Program-made: the position numbers and the translations under genes
The notes under the pieces: generated by a model
What the model was told of the DNA's origin: nothing
The model's input: the letters and a program-made list of their open reading frames with translations, nothing else
Database searches by the model: none
Assembly (NCBI GenBank): GCA_016217675.1
Contig: JACRHC010000051.1
Span: 1-64,000 of the forward strand
DNA length: 64,000 nt
Direction of reading: 5' to 3'
Origin: Nitrospirota bacterium
GTDB taxonomy: Bacteria; Nitrospirota; Thermodesulfovibrionia; Thermodesulfovibrionales; UBA6898
Shown: one piece after another, positions 45,337 to 54,542 of the stretch
Layout: the number at the start of each line of letters is the position of its first letter
Position numbering within the stretch: position 1 is the stretch's first letter

Positions 45337-46761
45337 CTACCAGTCAAGCAGTCTTTTTTCTCCTGATAATCCCCTGATATCCGTAACGTCCTGACTTACT
45401 TCAAGGCATCCCCGGTATTTTCCTTCACGGTCGCGCACCGCAAAATACCTGATCAGGATGAACCTTCCCCGCATCTGTATCCAGAAATCGGCTGTGTCCT
45501 TGCTGCCTGTCTTGAACTCATGAAGGATCTTCTCGACAACGTCAACGCTCTTGGGAGGATGACAGTTCTGCACTTTTCTTCCTATAATGCCGGGGCTCCG
45601 GGGGAATATTCTCTCCTCAGTGTTCGAATAATAAAGGACCTCGTCATTTTCACTGACATAGGAGATATCTACCGGCAGATGGGTCAGAAGCAGGTTCACC
45701 TGTTCCTGGGTCAGTTGACCCGTGTCGAGGTTCATACTGCCGATCCTGCCGGCCATCATCTCTGCCTGCGTTGCTGCGCTGACAGGCTGCCAGCCCTTTT
45801 CAGGCTCAACCCAGGAGTACCCTATCTCACCCTCCCCTGCCATAACCTTGAGCCAGTCATCGTCAGTCAGCGTGTCAAGCGTCATAGGGAACAGGATATG
45901 CTCTTCCTTGTAGATCATGTCTCTGAGCATGGTGATGAGGGTCTTAAGCTCAAGAGGTTTGACCGTGTCTGACTTCGCCTTTTCCCTCACATCCCTGAGC
46001 ATTGCCCTGATGTCGTCATGGAGCGCCCACATCACCTTTGACGGTCCTGATATGCCTTTTGACTCAAGCACGGGGAATAGCTGGTTCTCTTTTCTGAGGA
46101 AGTGTTTGTCGATCTCAAAAAGCGTATCCACCAGCTCAGCAAGTCTTTTCCTGTCTGTTCTGAGGTCCTCGATATGCTCTAACTGAGTAAGGACAACTTC
46201 TGCCTGTCTGTTTTCGAGCATGTACGTATGGACCGGATGGCCTGCCGGCATGCCGGGCATCGCCTTCTTGTCAAGCGCAACCCTGAAGACCTCGACATGC
46301 ACATCGCAGAGCTTCTTGATCTCCTCCTCTGGCATGCCTTCAGCGATCAGCTGCTGTTCCATCTGCGCGATCTCTGTAGGTGCAACATCCCTGATCAGTT
46401 TCTGAAAACGCTCTGTGAGCGTCTTCCTGTCAGCCCCCTTATGGAGGTCCCTGATGATGCCCTTCAGGATCCCGATACGCTCTTCCGGTGCATAGTTCTC
46501 ATCTCCGGCTGCATCCTTCCTTATCACGAGGACGTCATTCGTCCGGCTCTTCACTTCCGCTGCAATGGCAGGCATAAGTTTATCAAGCGATACCCCTGTG
46601 ACCATGGACACCCTGCCGAGGGTCGCAACGCGGCCCAGGGTTTTCATCATAACAGGGTTATCAAGTGCCTTAAACTGGGGATCGAGCCTGATCAGAAATT
46701 CCCTGAGAAAAGGATATTTCGAAAGCAGTTCTGTTACCTTGGTCTTTGAACTCAGTTCCAT
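45337..46761 (-). CDS. DUF1858/DUF438-hemerythrin-PAS protein
   Basis: 474 residues. N-terminal DUF1858-like helices (TKVTELLSKYPFLREFLI), a DUF438 part (GILKGIIRDLHKGADRKTL), a hemerythrin-like four-helix segment (HTYMLENRQAEVVLTQLEHI, EIDKHFLRKENQLFPVLES, ALHDDIR, YKEEHILFPM) and a C-terminal PAS (ISYVSENDEVLYYSNTEERI). Such proteins are thought to sense oxygen or NO through a diiron site in anaerobes. AAGGAG is six bases before ATG 46761; the longer frame to 46893 would include the structured leader. Confidence 0.85.
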   Translation of the reverse strand: MELSSKTKVTELLSKYPFLREFLIRLDPQFKALDNPVMMKTLGRVATLGRVSMVTGVSLDKLMPAIAAEVKSRTNDVLVIRKDAAGDENYAPEERIGILKGIIRDLHKGADRKTLTERFQKLIRDVAPTEIAQMEQQLIAEGMPEEEIKKLCDVHVEVFRVALDKKAMPGMPAGHPVHTYMLENRQAEVVLTQLEHIEDLRTDRKRLAELVDTLFEIDKHFLRKENQLFPVLESKGISGPSKVMWALHDDIRAMLRDVREKAKSDTVKPLELKTLITMLRDMIYKEEHILFPMTLDTLTDDDWLKVMAGEGEIGYSWVEPEKGWQPVSAATQAEMMAGRIGSMNLDTGQLTQEQVNLLLTHLPVDISYVSENDEVLYYSNTEERIFPRSPGIIGRKVQNCHPPKSVDVVEKILHEFKTGSKDTADFWIQMRGRFILIRYFAVRDREGKYRGCLEVSQDVTDIRGLSGEKRLLDW

Positions 46762-47081
46762 GGACAACTCCTTTTTTAAAAATATGATAACGGGCAAAAG
46801 AAGACCGGCAAGCCTGACGGCATCGTTGACACGAGATAAAAAAATAGGGGAGGAACAGGTGGCTGTCAGCACTCCCTGTAATGTGAGGTCCACAGACCTC
46901 TCTCCTCCCTCTGATTATCTTTTATCAGATGTTTGAGAGTCTGTCAACGAATAAAATATGCTCATACCCGTCCCTCTGTTTCATGGAAGCAGGGCTCAAT
47001 GAACATGTCAAGGACCTGGCACAGGGGTAATTGCCAAAGGCAGGGACATGCGGTAGAATCGTAAATAGTCAGGAGGTCACT
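46762..47081. other. Divergent intergenic region between DUF438 and MCP genes
   Basis: 320 bases with no gene. It contains the structured leader at 46837-46909 and presumably the promoters for both neighbours; no promoter boxes stood out. Confidence 0.5.
46837..46909 (-). promoter_or_regulatory. Structured RNA leader ending in a T tract, three-way junction
   Basis: On the minus strand, upstream of the DUF438 gene, GGGAGGA (46903-46909) pairs with TCCTCCC (46848-46854). It encloses a hairpin AGGTC TGTG GACCT (46886-46899) and a second stem ACAGG...CCTGT (46855-46879). Right after the closing stem comes CTATTTTTTT. This could be a terminator-linked regulatory leader. It matches no riboswitch class I know. 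It could also be the terminator of a small RNA. Confidence 0.45.
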
Positions 47082-48734
47082 ATGCTGAAATGGTTTCAAA
47101 ATATGAGCCTTAAAGGAAAAGTATCCCTGGTTTTCGGTCTCATTATTTTCGCGGCAATCATAAGCATCGTCATGGGGCAGATAACCCTTGCCAGGGTGCA
47201 GGTCGGAGGCACGGTGTATACAGATATCGTGCGCAACATGCAGGCAGCTCACGATATCACAGTCCTTGGGCTCAATATAAACCTTTCGCGCGGCAGAGTG
47301 GCAGCATTGATGGCTGAAACTGACCAGGCAAAGAGACAGGGGCACATTGATGTGATCAGGGAACAGACAGCACTGATCGATGAACTTTTCGGGCAGATCC
47401 GCAATGCCCTCGGCAGTTCCGGGGCAGCCGGGGCACAGGCCGACATACAAAAGGCTCAAGAGACATGGGAAGCAATCAAGGCCACGAGGGACAAGGAAGT
47501 TATCCCCCTTCTTTTTGAAGGGCAAAAGGAAAAGGCGCAGGCCATCGGCGGAGGCATTCAAGCTGAACGCTTCAGGGCAATGCTGGAGACAACCCAACAT
47601 GCGGATGCCAGGGTCAAGACCATGGTTGCCGACATGATTGCAAGGGTCAGGACTGAATCGCGGCTTCTGCGGTGGAGCTATATCCTGGGAGGCTCAATCG
47701 CAGTCATTGCCCTTCTGCTGATAGCAAGGATCTTTTCTGCAACGATCATATCACCGATCGTCGCGATCTCGAAGAAATCAAAGGCCATGGCAGAGGGTGA
47801 TTTCAGCGAGGCTTTCCCGGACGTGCAGCGCAAAGATGAGATCGGTCTGATGATGCATGATTTTGCCGTGATGTCACGAAAGATTGCCGAAATAGTCGGC
47901 AGCATCAAGTCTGGGGTTATGGACCTTTCATCCTCTTCGAAGTCACTTTCTGCCACTGCAGACGGGCTGAGTAAAGGTGCAAGCAATCAGGCCATGCAGG
48001 CCCACCAGATTGCTGCATCAGCGCAGGAGATGAGCCAGACCATCACCGACATCGCAAGAAATGCTTCGGTGGCATCGGATTCGTCTTCAGAAGCGATGGA
48101 TATAGCCAGTAGCGGCCGGCAGATCACAGACACCACGGTCGCGACCATCGACGAAGTAAAATCATCGACCTCACACCTGGCCGCCCAGGTTGAGAAACTG
48201 AACAAGCGGGTTACCGAGATAGGAGACATTGTGACTGTCATCAAAGACATCGCAGATCAAACCAATCTTCTTGCCCTGAATGCAGCCATTGAAGCCGCAC
48301 GGGCAGGAGAGCAGGGACGGGGGTTTGCCGTCGTGGCCGATGAGGTAAGAAAGCTCGCTGAAAGGACCATAAAGGCAACTGCAGAGATCTCGGCCAGAAT
48401 AGGCGCGGTGCAGAAGGAAACCGCACAGACAGCGCAATCAATGGGGGAGTCTTCAATAGGGGTCGCAAAAGCCACTGGCCATATACAGAATCTGAATAAC
48501 GTCCTTCAGATGATCGTGGATTCTGTCCAGAAGGTCAGGGACGAAGTCACCCAGATAGCTGCTGCAGTGGAAGAGCAGTCTGCAGCATCTGAAGAGGTTG
48601 TAAAAAATATCGAGGAGATAGCCCTCATCTCTAAGGAAATGGATAAAGAAGCGGAAAGCGTCAGGACCGAAATGCTCGTTCTAAGCAGTATTGGTGACAA
48701 CCTGAAGAGGGATGTTGCCGGCTTTGTTATTTAA
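47082..48734 (+). CDS. Methyl-accepting chemotaxis protein
   Basis: 550 residues. Transmembrane helices at about 11-30 and 192-215 enclose a four-helix-bundle periplasmic sensor; then HAMP ([20 protein letters not shown]) and the signalling domain with the conserved hairpin tip [26 protein letters not shown] is six bases before ATG 47082; the frame opens at 47031. The ligand is unknown. No che genes nearby. Confidence 0.92.
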   Translation: MLKWFQNMSLKGKVSLVFGLIIFAAIISIVMGQITLARVQVGGTVYTDIVRNMQAAHDITVLGLNINLSRGRVAALMAETDQAKRQGHIDVIREQTALIDELFGQIRNALGSSGAAGAQADIQKAQETWEAIKATRDKEVIPLLFEGQKEKAQAIGGGIQAERFRAMLETTQHADARVKTMVADMIARVRTESRLLRWSYILGGSIAVIALLLIARIFSATIISPIVAISKKSKAMAEGDFSEAFPDVQRKDEIGLMMHDFAVMSRKIAEIVGSIKSGVMDLSSSSKSLSATADGLSKGASNQAMQAHQIAASAQEMSQTITDIARNASVASDSSSEAMDIASSGRQITDTTVATIDEVKSSTSHLAAQVEKLNKRVTEIGDIVTVIKDIADQTNLLALNAAIEAARAGEQGRGFAVVADEVRKLAERTIKATAEISARIGAVQKETAQTAQSMGESSIGVAKATGHIQNLNNVLQMIVDSVQKVRDEVTQIAAAVEEQSAASEEVVKNIEEIALISKEMDKEAESVRTEMLVLSSIGDNLKRDVAGFVI

Positions 48735-48767
48735 CACCTGATAGTATCATTTATCCTCACGGCATGA

Positions 48768-51700
48768 TCATGAGGCAGGCAGGGCCTGCCTCAAGGCCTC
48801 GGCAGCCTGATGGATCTCTGCAAGCATGGTATCTGCATCCCGCTTTTTCATGTCGATCTCAAAACCATCAGGCAGGAATTTCATGCGGCCCTGCCATGCA
48901 CCGTGGAGGTTAAAGACCATCTCCGGCTGCACGGGTGTGTCAGGAGAAAATACCACCCGCACCCTTTCCTGAACAGTCTGTATCTTCAGGGTCATGAGTT
49001 CCCGTGCAACAAGCTTCAGTCTCATGACCGCAAGCAGGCTGGATACTTCCTGCGGTATCTGACCGAACCTGTCCCGCAGTTCTGCAGCAAGCTCATCGAT
49101 ATTATTATCCGTTTTCAGGGACGAAATACGGCGGTACAGACTCATCCTGATCATCACGTCCTCAATATAGGTCTCAGGTATGAACGCAGATATATTGAGG
49201 TCAATGACCGGTTCTATCTCTTCCCTGATATCTTCGCCCCTGAGTTCGGCAACGGCCTTTTCAAGCATCTCGATATACAGATCAAAGCCGATTTCATGGA
49301 TATGGCCTGACTGCTCAGGCCCGAAGATATTGCCTGCTCCCCTGATCTCAAGGTCCTTCATGGCAAGCCTGAAGCCTGCGCCAAGATAGCTCATCTCCTG
49401 CAAAGCCTGAAGCCGCTTCTTTGCCTCATCGCTCATCAGCGATTCTCCGGGGACAATGCAGAAGGCATATCCCCTGAGGTTGCCTCTTCCGACCCTCCCC
49501 CTGAGCTGATACAGGTCAGCGAGGCCCATCTTGTCAGCCCTGTTGATGATGATCGTGTTGGCCCTCGGGATATCCAGCCCGGAGCCGATAATAGATGTTG
49601 AAAGCAGGATATTGACATCCATCTCAAAGAACCGGTGCATGATATCCTCAAGCTCCCTGTCCGGCATCTGTCCGTGAGCAATGGCAAGCCGCGCCTCAGG
49701 AACAAGCATCTGGATGCGCTGGCCGATCTTAAAGATATCGCTGATCCTGTTATGCACAAAAAAGACCTGACCGCTCCGATCGAGTTCCCTGCTTATGGCG
49801 TCTTTAATCAGGTTCTCGTCGTACACGGTCACGGTCGTCCTGACCGCAAGCCTCTCCTCAGGCGGCGTTTCAATAACGCTGATCTCACGGATGCCGGAGA
49901 GCGCCATATGGAGGGTTCGGGGGATAGGTGTTGCGGTCATATTCAGCACATCGACACTGCGCGCAAGCTCCTTGATCCTCTCCTTCTGGCTGACGCCGAA
50001 CTTATGCTCTTCATCAACAATCAGGAGGCCGAGAGCGCTGAATTCGAGCTTTTTCGAAAGGAGTGCATGCGTGCCGATCACAATGTCCGCCTCTCCGCCA
50101 GAGAGCGCCTTCATGGTGTCATTGATCTCCTTGCGCGATCTGAACCTGCTGACATGGTCGATCCTGACCGGAAAGCCTGAGAACCGCTCCCTGAAATTGC
50201 GATAGTGCTGCTCTGCAAGGATGGTAGTCGGCACCAGCACTGCCACCTGCCGGTTATCGTACACTGCCTTGAAGGCAGCCCGCATTGCCACCTCAGTCTT
50301 GCCGTACCCCACATCGCCGCAAAGGAGCCTGTCCATGGGCTTTTCAGACTCCATATCGCGCTTGATATCTGCAATGGCGGTCAGCTGGTCAGGCGTCTCC
50401 TCATACGGGAAGAAGCCGTCAAACTCCCGGTGAAGCTCAGTGTCAGGGGTAAAGGTAAAACCGCGGGCAACCTTTCTGCCTGCGTACAGGGCAACAAGTT
50501 TTTCAGCAAGTTCATGGACTTTTTTCCGCGCCCGTTCCTTTTTCTTTTCCCAGGTCTTGCCGCCAAGCTTGTCCATGTTCGGGACAACGCCCTCCTCCGA
50601 CCGGTATTTTGAGAGCGCCTCGATATTCTGGATAGGGATATAGAGCCTGCCGTCCTGATATTCGAGCTGCATCAGTTCAAGTTCAGTTGACCCGCTCTGC
50701 CTTCTGACAATACCTGAGAATTTGCCCACACCATGGTCGCGATGCACAACAAAATCGCCGGGGATTATGTCATCGAGCGAGGCAAGGAGATTTGCGACCT
50801 TGGATCTCTTCTGCTGGCGGTATATTCGGCGCTCGCCAAAGATCTCACGTTCTGTCAGGATAAGCAGCCCTTCAATATGAAGGCCGCAGGACAGTTTCCC
50901 TTCGGTGATCGAAAGCCGGCCTTCAAAGGCAGGCAGGTCCTGCATCGCAATACGGGGCAGTTCGATCTCCTGTTCCCTGAAGAGATCCCGCAGCCTTTCT
51001 GCCTGACCAGCGGAGGGAAGGAAGATCAGCACCCTCTGCCCTTCCGCAATCCTCCTCAGGGTCTCGGGCAATGCCTCAAGACTTTTCCGCTCCTCAGGCA
51101 GGATGCCAAGGCCGCTCAAAGAAGGAAGCCCTGCATTGACCTGACGTATGGCAGGCAGATCCGCATCAGGCGTTTCGTCAGGCAGGCTCCCGGATTCAAA
51201 GGAATACCGTGAGAGAAATGTTGTCTGCCGGGGAAGAAGCTCTCTGTCGTCAGGCGAAAAAAGACAGTACCAGCGCCGGTCACCGGCTATATCCTTGAAT
51301 CCCCAGCTCAGTTCAGGCTCTACTGCAGGAAAGATGGTGATAGCATCGACGTCTTTGATTGATTTCTGGCTCTCAACATCGAACATCCTGAGCTGTTCAA
51401 TCTCGTCGCCAAAGAACTCTGCGCGCACAGGATATTCAGACGTTGAGGGAAACACATCAATGATCCAGCCCCTCTGGCTGTATTGACCCTTTTCCGTTAC
51501 CATCGAGACTGACCTGTATCCGAGGTCCAGAAGGGCCTGTTCAAAGGCAGATCGGTCCTGCTGCGCCCTGACACGTGCCCGGAGCAGCTGCTCATCCAGC
51601 AGTTCCCTGTCCCAGAACCCTGCATGCAGGTTCTGAAATGAGGTGACAAGTGAATCCTCAGACCCCATGCCGAGTATGATCCCTGCACGTTCGCCTGCAA

Positions 51701-51938
51701 GTTCAGGCCCCTCTGCCTCGGGCATGAAAAGGACTTTCCTGGACGGAAAAAGCTGTTTGTAGAAATCAATGTCCTTCTTCAGTGCCTCTGCGCTCTCGTT
51801 GTCCTTGTCGATCGCTACAAAGGGGCCGGGGGCAAGGGCAAGCAGAGCTGCAGCAGATGATCCGGTGAGATTATAGACGCGGTCATTGCCCTCAAGGAGC
51901 GGCTGAAATCTTTTTTTCAGATATGAATGGAGGTTCAA
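48768..51938 (-). CDS. mfd: Transcription-repair coupling factor Mfd
   Basis: 1056 residues, close to the usual 1050-1150. UvrB-like N-terminal part, the CarD-like RNA polymerase-binding module (IPGDFVVHRDHGVGKFSG), then the RecG-like translocase with Walker A LLCGDVGYGKTEVA, DEEH box LLIVDEEHKFGV and GRVGRGNLRGYAF, and a C-terminal TRCF domain. It removes stalled RNA polymerase and recruits UvrA. The ATG overlaps the end of the upstream adenylyltransferase gene by 4 bases. Confidence 0.97.
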   Translation of the reverse strand: MNLHSYLKKRFQPLLEGNDRVYNLTGSSAAALLALAPGPFVAIDKDNESAEALKKDIDFYKQLFPSRKVLFMPEAEGPELAGERAGIILGMGSEDSLVTSFQNLHAGFWDRELLDEQLLRARVRAQQDRSAFEQALLDLGYRSVSMVTEKGQYSQRGWIIDVFPSTSEYPVRAEFFGDEIEQLRMFDVESQKSIKDVDAITIFPAVEPELSWGFKDIAGDRRWYCLFSPDDRELLPRQTTFLSRYSFESGSLPDETPDADLPAIRQVNAGLPSLSGLGILPEERKSLEALPETLRRIAEGQRVLIFLPSAGQAERLRDLFREQEIELPRIAMQDLPAFEGRLSITEGKLSCGLHIEGLLILTEREIFGERRIYRQQKRSKVANLLASLDDIIPGDFVVHRDHGVGKFSGIVRRQSGSTELELMQLEYQDGRLYIPIQNIEALSKYRSEEGVVPNMDKLGGKTWEKKKERARKKVHELAEKLVALYAGRKVARGFTFTPDTELHREFDGFFPYEETPDQLTAIADIKRDMESEKPMDRLLCGDVGYGKTEVAMRAAFKAVYDNRQVAVLVPTTILAEQHYRNFRERFSGFPVRIDHVSRFRSRKEINDTMKALSGGEADIVIGTHALLSKKLEFSALGLLIVDEEHKFGVSQKERIKELARSVDVLNMTATPIPRTLHMALSGIREISVIETPPEERLAVRTTVTVYDENLIKDAISRELDRSGQVFFVHNRISDIFKIGQRIQMLVPEARLAIAHGQMPDRELEDIMHRFFEMDVNILLSTSIIGSGLDIPRANTIIINRADKMGLADLYQLRGRVGRGNLRGYAFCIVPGESLMSDEAKKRLQALQEMSYLGAGFRLAMKDLEIRGAGNIFGPEQSGHIHEIGFDLYIEMLEKAVAELRGEDIREEIEPVIDLNISAFIPETYIEDVMIRMSLYRRISSLKTDNNIDELAAELRDRFGQIPQEVSSLLAVMRLKLVARELMTLKIQTVQERVRVVFSPDTPVQPEMVFNLHGAWQGRMKFLPDGFEIDMKKRDADTMLAEIHQAAEALRQALPAS

Positions 51939-52402
51939 GACGGCTGCGCTGATTGTAAAATCTTCTCGATGATCCGGGTCGTGGAAAGCCCTTTGACGAA
52001 CGGAAGGCTGAGGGTCTTTTTTGCAATGTCTGCGCCTACGATATCCTGAGGCTTCCAGTCGCCGCCCTTGACGAGGACGTCAGGCCTCACTGCCTTGATA
52101 AGGTTGTATGGGGTCTTTTCACGGAAGATCACAATGTAATCAACAGAGGCAAGACCTGAGAGGACCTCTGCCCTGTTCTTCTCGGCATTGACAGGCCTGC
52201 CGGGCTTGATGCCTGAGACCGAGGCATCCGAATTAAGTCCTATGATAAGGAGATCGCCCAGCTTCCTTGCCCGGTTCAGATACCGCACATGACCGGCATG
52301 AAGGATATCAAAACAGCCGTTTGTAAAGACGATCTTTTTGCCGTCTTTCCTGAGCCTTTCGCATATTTTTTTTATAGACTGCCTGTCCTGTATTTTTTTC
52401 AT
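51935..52402 (-). CDS. rfaE2: Heptose-1-phosphate adenylyltransferase (RfaE2/HldE C-terminal type)
   Basis: 155 residues. Nucleotidyltransferase fold with VFTNGCFDILHAGHVRYL (the HxGH motif), GLNSDASVSGIK, RAEVLSGLASVDYIVIF and VKGGDW. It makes ADP-heptose for the lipopolysaccharide core from heptose-1-phosphate; the kinase half (HldE N-terminal part) is not in this window. ATG 52402 has AGGA nine bases upstream; ATG 52411 is close by. Its stop overlaps the mfd start. Confidence 0.9.
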   Translation of the reverse strand: MKKIQDRQSIKKICERLRKDGKKIVFTNGCFDILHAGHVRYLNRARKLGDLLIIGLNSDASVSGIKPGRPVNAEKNRAEVLSGLASVDYIVIFREKTPYNLIKAVRPDVLVKGGDWKPQDIVGADIAKKTLSLPFVKGLSTTRIIEKILQSAQPS

Positions 52403-52440
52403 GATAGCCATTCCTGCTCTTGCTCCGGTTTTGTTTTAGC

Positions 52441-52537
52441 CTCCCCTCCTTAGCAAGGAGGGGTTGGGGGGAGGTTATGAACAAAATGCTATTAAAACCC
52501 CACCTCGCCTCCCCTTAGTAAGGGGAGGAACAACCCT
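52441..52537. repeat. Inverted pair of G-rich palindromic repeats
   Basis: 52441-52477 contains the palindrome CCCCTCCTTAGCAAGGAGGGG plus a GGGGGGAGG tail; 52497-52537 contains CCTCCCCTTAGTAAGGGGAGG with its tail on the other side. The two units face each other and are of the same kind as those at 11031-11155. They fill the gap between the adenylyltransferase and the Nudix gene and may act as transcript ends. Confidence 0.6.
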
Positions 52538-52609
52538 ACTCAACATGAAAAAAGAGAAGACGCGATGCCCTCTCCGGATATATCCCAATGCTATCGAAAT
52601 AATATCGCG

Positions 52610-53056
52610 CTATGCCTCCGACTCCTTCAGCCTTGCGTTTGCCTTCTCCAGGATCGACCGGTCGCCCCGGTAACTGATCTTCTCAAGGGCAGTATTAAGG
52701 GAAAACCACTCAGCACTGTCAACCTCAGCGTCGTGGTCTGCGGTATTGCCCCTCAAATACTCCATGAGATAAAAGGAGACCGACTTCCTGCATTTCGCAT
52801 TCTCACCCTTTATGTAGTACCAGTAGTTAATATCTCCGAGCTTGTCTACAATCCTTCCGGTCAGACCTGTCTCTTCCCTGACCTCCCTCACCGCAGTCAT
52901 CTCAGGCGTCTCTCCTTTGTCAACGATACCTTTCGGAAGACACCAGGCCTTGCCACCCTTCACGGAAACAAGGGCTATCTCTATGCCGTTTGCAAGCCTC
53001 CTGAAGATGACCCCTCCGGCAGATGTCTGTTTGATCAGCGCAGCGGGCTTGATCAT
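52610..53056 (-). CDS. Nudix hydrolase
   Basis: 148 residues. The Nudix box GIVDKGETPEMTAVREVREE plus TGL is complete (G-x5-E-x7-REVREETG). It hydrolyses a nucleoside diphosphate-linked substrate, likely a house-cleaning role. The start overlaps the thioesterase stop by 4 bases. Last gene of the dxr-rseP operon. Confidence 0.92.
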   Translation of the reverse strand: MIKPAALIKQTSAGGVIFRRLANGIEIALVSVKGGKAWCLPKGIVDKGETPEMTAVREVREETGLTGRIVDKLGDINYWYYIKGENAKCRKSVSFYLMEYLRGNTADHDAEVDSAEWFSLNTALEKISYRGDRSILEKANARLKESEA

Positions 53057-53460
53057 CCCTGTCCCCCTTCCTTGACCGCCTGCATAATATCCTGCCGCAG
53101 CCGCAAAGGCTTCATCTGAGGGTTCACAGATCCGAGTTTCACCTCTGCATGCACCAGTCGCTCGTTGGTTGCGTCACGCCTGATCTCATGGCTGAAGCTG
53201 ATGGATGCAGGACCGACGCGGTCGACGACCGTTTCGATGGCAAGGATATCGCCATATCTGCCGGGAGAATAGTATTTAAGGGATGCCTCGGCAACGACAA
53301 AGAATATGCCGTCTTCTATGAGCTGTTTCATGCTGATGCCCTTTGACTCAAGAAATTCGGTCCTGGCGCGCTCGCAGTATTTCAGGTAGTTCGCATAATA
53401 GACGACATTGCCGCAGTCAGTATCCTCGTAATAGATCCTGAGCCTGAGAATAGGGGCCAT
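53053..53460 (-). CDS. YbgC/FadM-type acyl-CoA thioesterase
   Basis: 135 residues, hot-dog fold. YYEDTDCGNVVYYANYLKYC is the 4HBT active-site motif with the catalytic Asp; the rest follows the YbgC length and layout. It would hydrolyse short acyl-CoA or acyl-ACP. It sits 2 bases after rseP and overlaps the Nudix gene. Confidence 0.9.
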   Translation of the reverse strand: MAPILRLRIYYEDTDCGNVVYYANYLKYCERARTEFLESKGISMKQLIEDGIFFVVAEASLKYYSPGRYGDILAIETVVDRVGPASISFSHEIRRDATNERLVHAEVKLGSVNPQMKPLRLRQDIMQAVKEGGQG

Positions 53461-53462
53461 GC

Positions 53463-54542
53463 TCAGAAGGTCTTTCCGGTGATAAGCCTTACAATATCAT
53501 TGTAAAAGGCAAAGGCCATAAGGCTGAGCAGCAGCACAAGGCCGACCTTCTGCGAGATGATGATCACCTTATCGCTGAGCGGCTTTCTCCTGATTGCCTC
53601 AATGCCCATAAACAGGAGATGTCCGCCGTCAAGCACAGGGATCGGCAAAAGGTTTAGCACGCCCAGATTGATGCTGATAACCGCCATAAAGGTGAAGAAG
53701 CTCATCGCACCGTGGCTCGCCTGCTGGCCTGCCATCTGAAATATCATGATCGGGCCGCCGATCGTGTCGGCAGGAATGATCCGCTGAACCAGCTTCACCA
53801 TCGAAACCAGCGTCAGCTCTGAAATATCCCAGGTGCGTGAAACGGCAAGAGTGAAGGCACTGATAATCCCCGTCTTTTTTATATCGGTCTTCCCCGACGG
53901 CGCTATGCCGATAAGACCCACCTCTTTATCCTCACCGAAAAGGTTCTTGACCACCTTCTTCTCCGGCCGCACCATAAGGGTGAGGATGCTCCCGCCTCTG
54001 TCGATCTTGATGGTCAGCTCTTTACCCGGCTGTTCATGGATGATCTCTGTCATCTCATCCCATCGGATGATCTGCCTTCCATCGACCTCTATGACCCTGT
54101 CCCCTTTCATAACTCCCTGCTGAGCAGCCGGAGAATTGGGCGTGATATCACCAACTTCAGCAAGCATGTACGGCACACCGTTGATGAATACCGCAAAGAA
54201 GATGAGCACGGCAAAACAGAGGTTGAAAAACGGTCCGGAAAAAACCACACAGAACCGCTTCCAGATGGGCTGGAAATTGTAGGCCCTGTGCTTTTCTTCC
54301 TCAGAAATCACTTCTTCCTCTTCCGGCGTATCAGACTGGCCTAACATCTTCACATACCCACCAAGAGGAAACGCAGAGAGCAGGTATTCTGTCTCGCCGT
54401 ATTTCCTGCCGATGATCTTCGGACCGAAACCCAACGAAAATTTCAGGACCTTTATGCCAAGGGACTTTGCAAAAATAAAATGGCCTAACTCGTGCACAAA
54501 GACGAGTATGCCTAACAGTACTGCTGCGTAAATGAGCATCAT
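53463..54542 (-). CDS. rseP: Site-2 protease RseP
   Basis: 359 residues. Zinc motif HELGHFIFAK (near 18) in the first helix, a PDZ domain in the middle (SPAAQQGVMKGDRVIEVDGR), and the third ligand motif PIPVLDGGHLLF near 310. Four hydrophobic segments. It cuts anti-sigma factors within the inner membrane during envelope stress. The start overlaps the dxr stop by 4 bases, as in many bacteria. Confidence 0.95.
   Translation of the reverse strand: MMLIYAAVLLGILVFVHELGHFIFAKSLGIKVLKFSLGFGPKIIGRKYGETEYLLSAFPLGGYVKMLGQSDTPEEEEVISEEEKHRAYNFQPIWKRFCVVFSGPFFNLCFAVLIFFAVFINGVPYMLAEVGDITPNSPAAQQGVMKGDRVIEVDGRQIIRWDEMTEIIHEQPGKELTIKIDRGGSILTLMVRPEKKVVKNLFGEDKEVGLIGIAPSGKTDIKKTGIISAFTLAVSRTWDISELTLVSMVKLVQRIIPADTIGGPIMIFQMAGQQASHGAMSFFTFMAVISINLGVLNLLPIPVLDGGHLLFMGIEAIRRKPLSDKVIIISQKVGLVLLLSLMAFAFYNDIVRLITGKTF

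Noticed and set aside
46837-46909. SRP RNA or known riboswitch
   Set aside because: The SRP signature GGUCAGG...GGAAGCAGCC is absent, and it does not match fluoride, c-di-GMP, TPP or guanidine consensus elements.
47001-47040. Sigma-54 promoter before the MCP gene (CTGGCACAGGGGTAATTGCC)
   Set aside because: The distance between the GG and GC pairs is 13 bases instead of 10.
48771-48792. Strong hairpin at the MCP/mfd junction
   Set aside because: It lies inside the last codons of mfd and has no T run; the pairing is explained by coding repeats.
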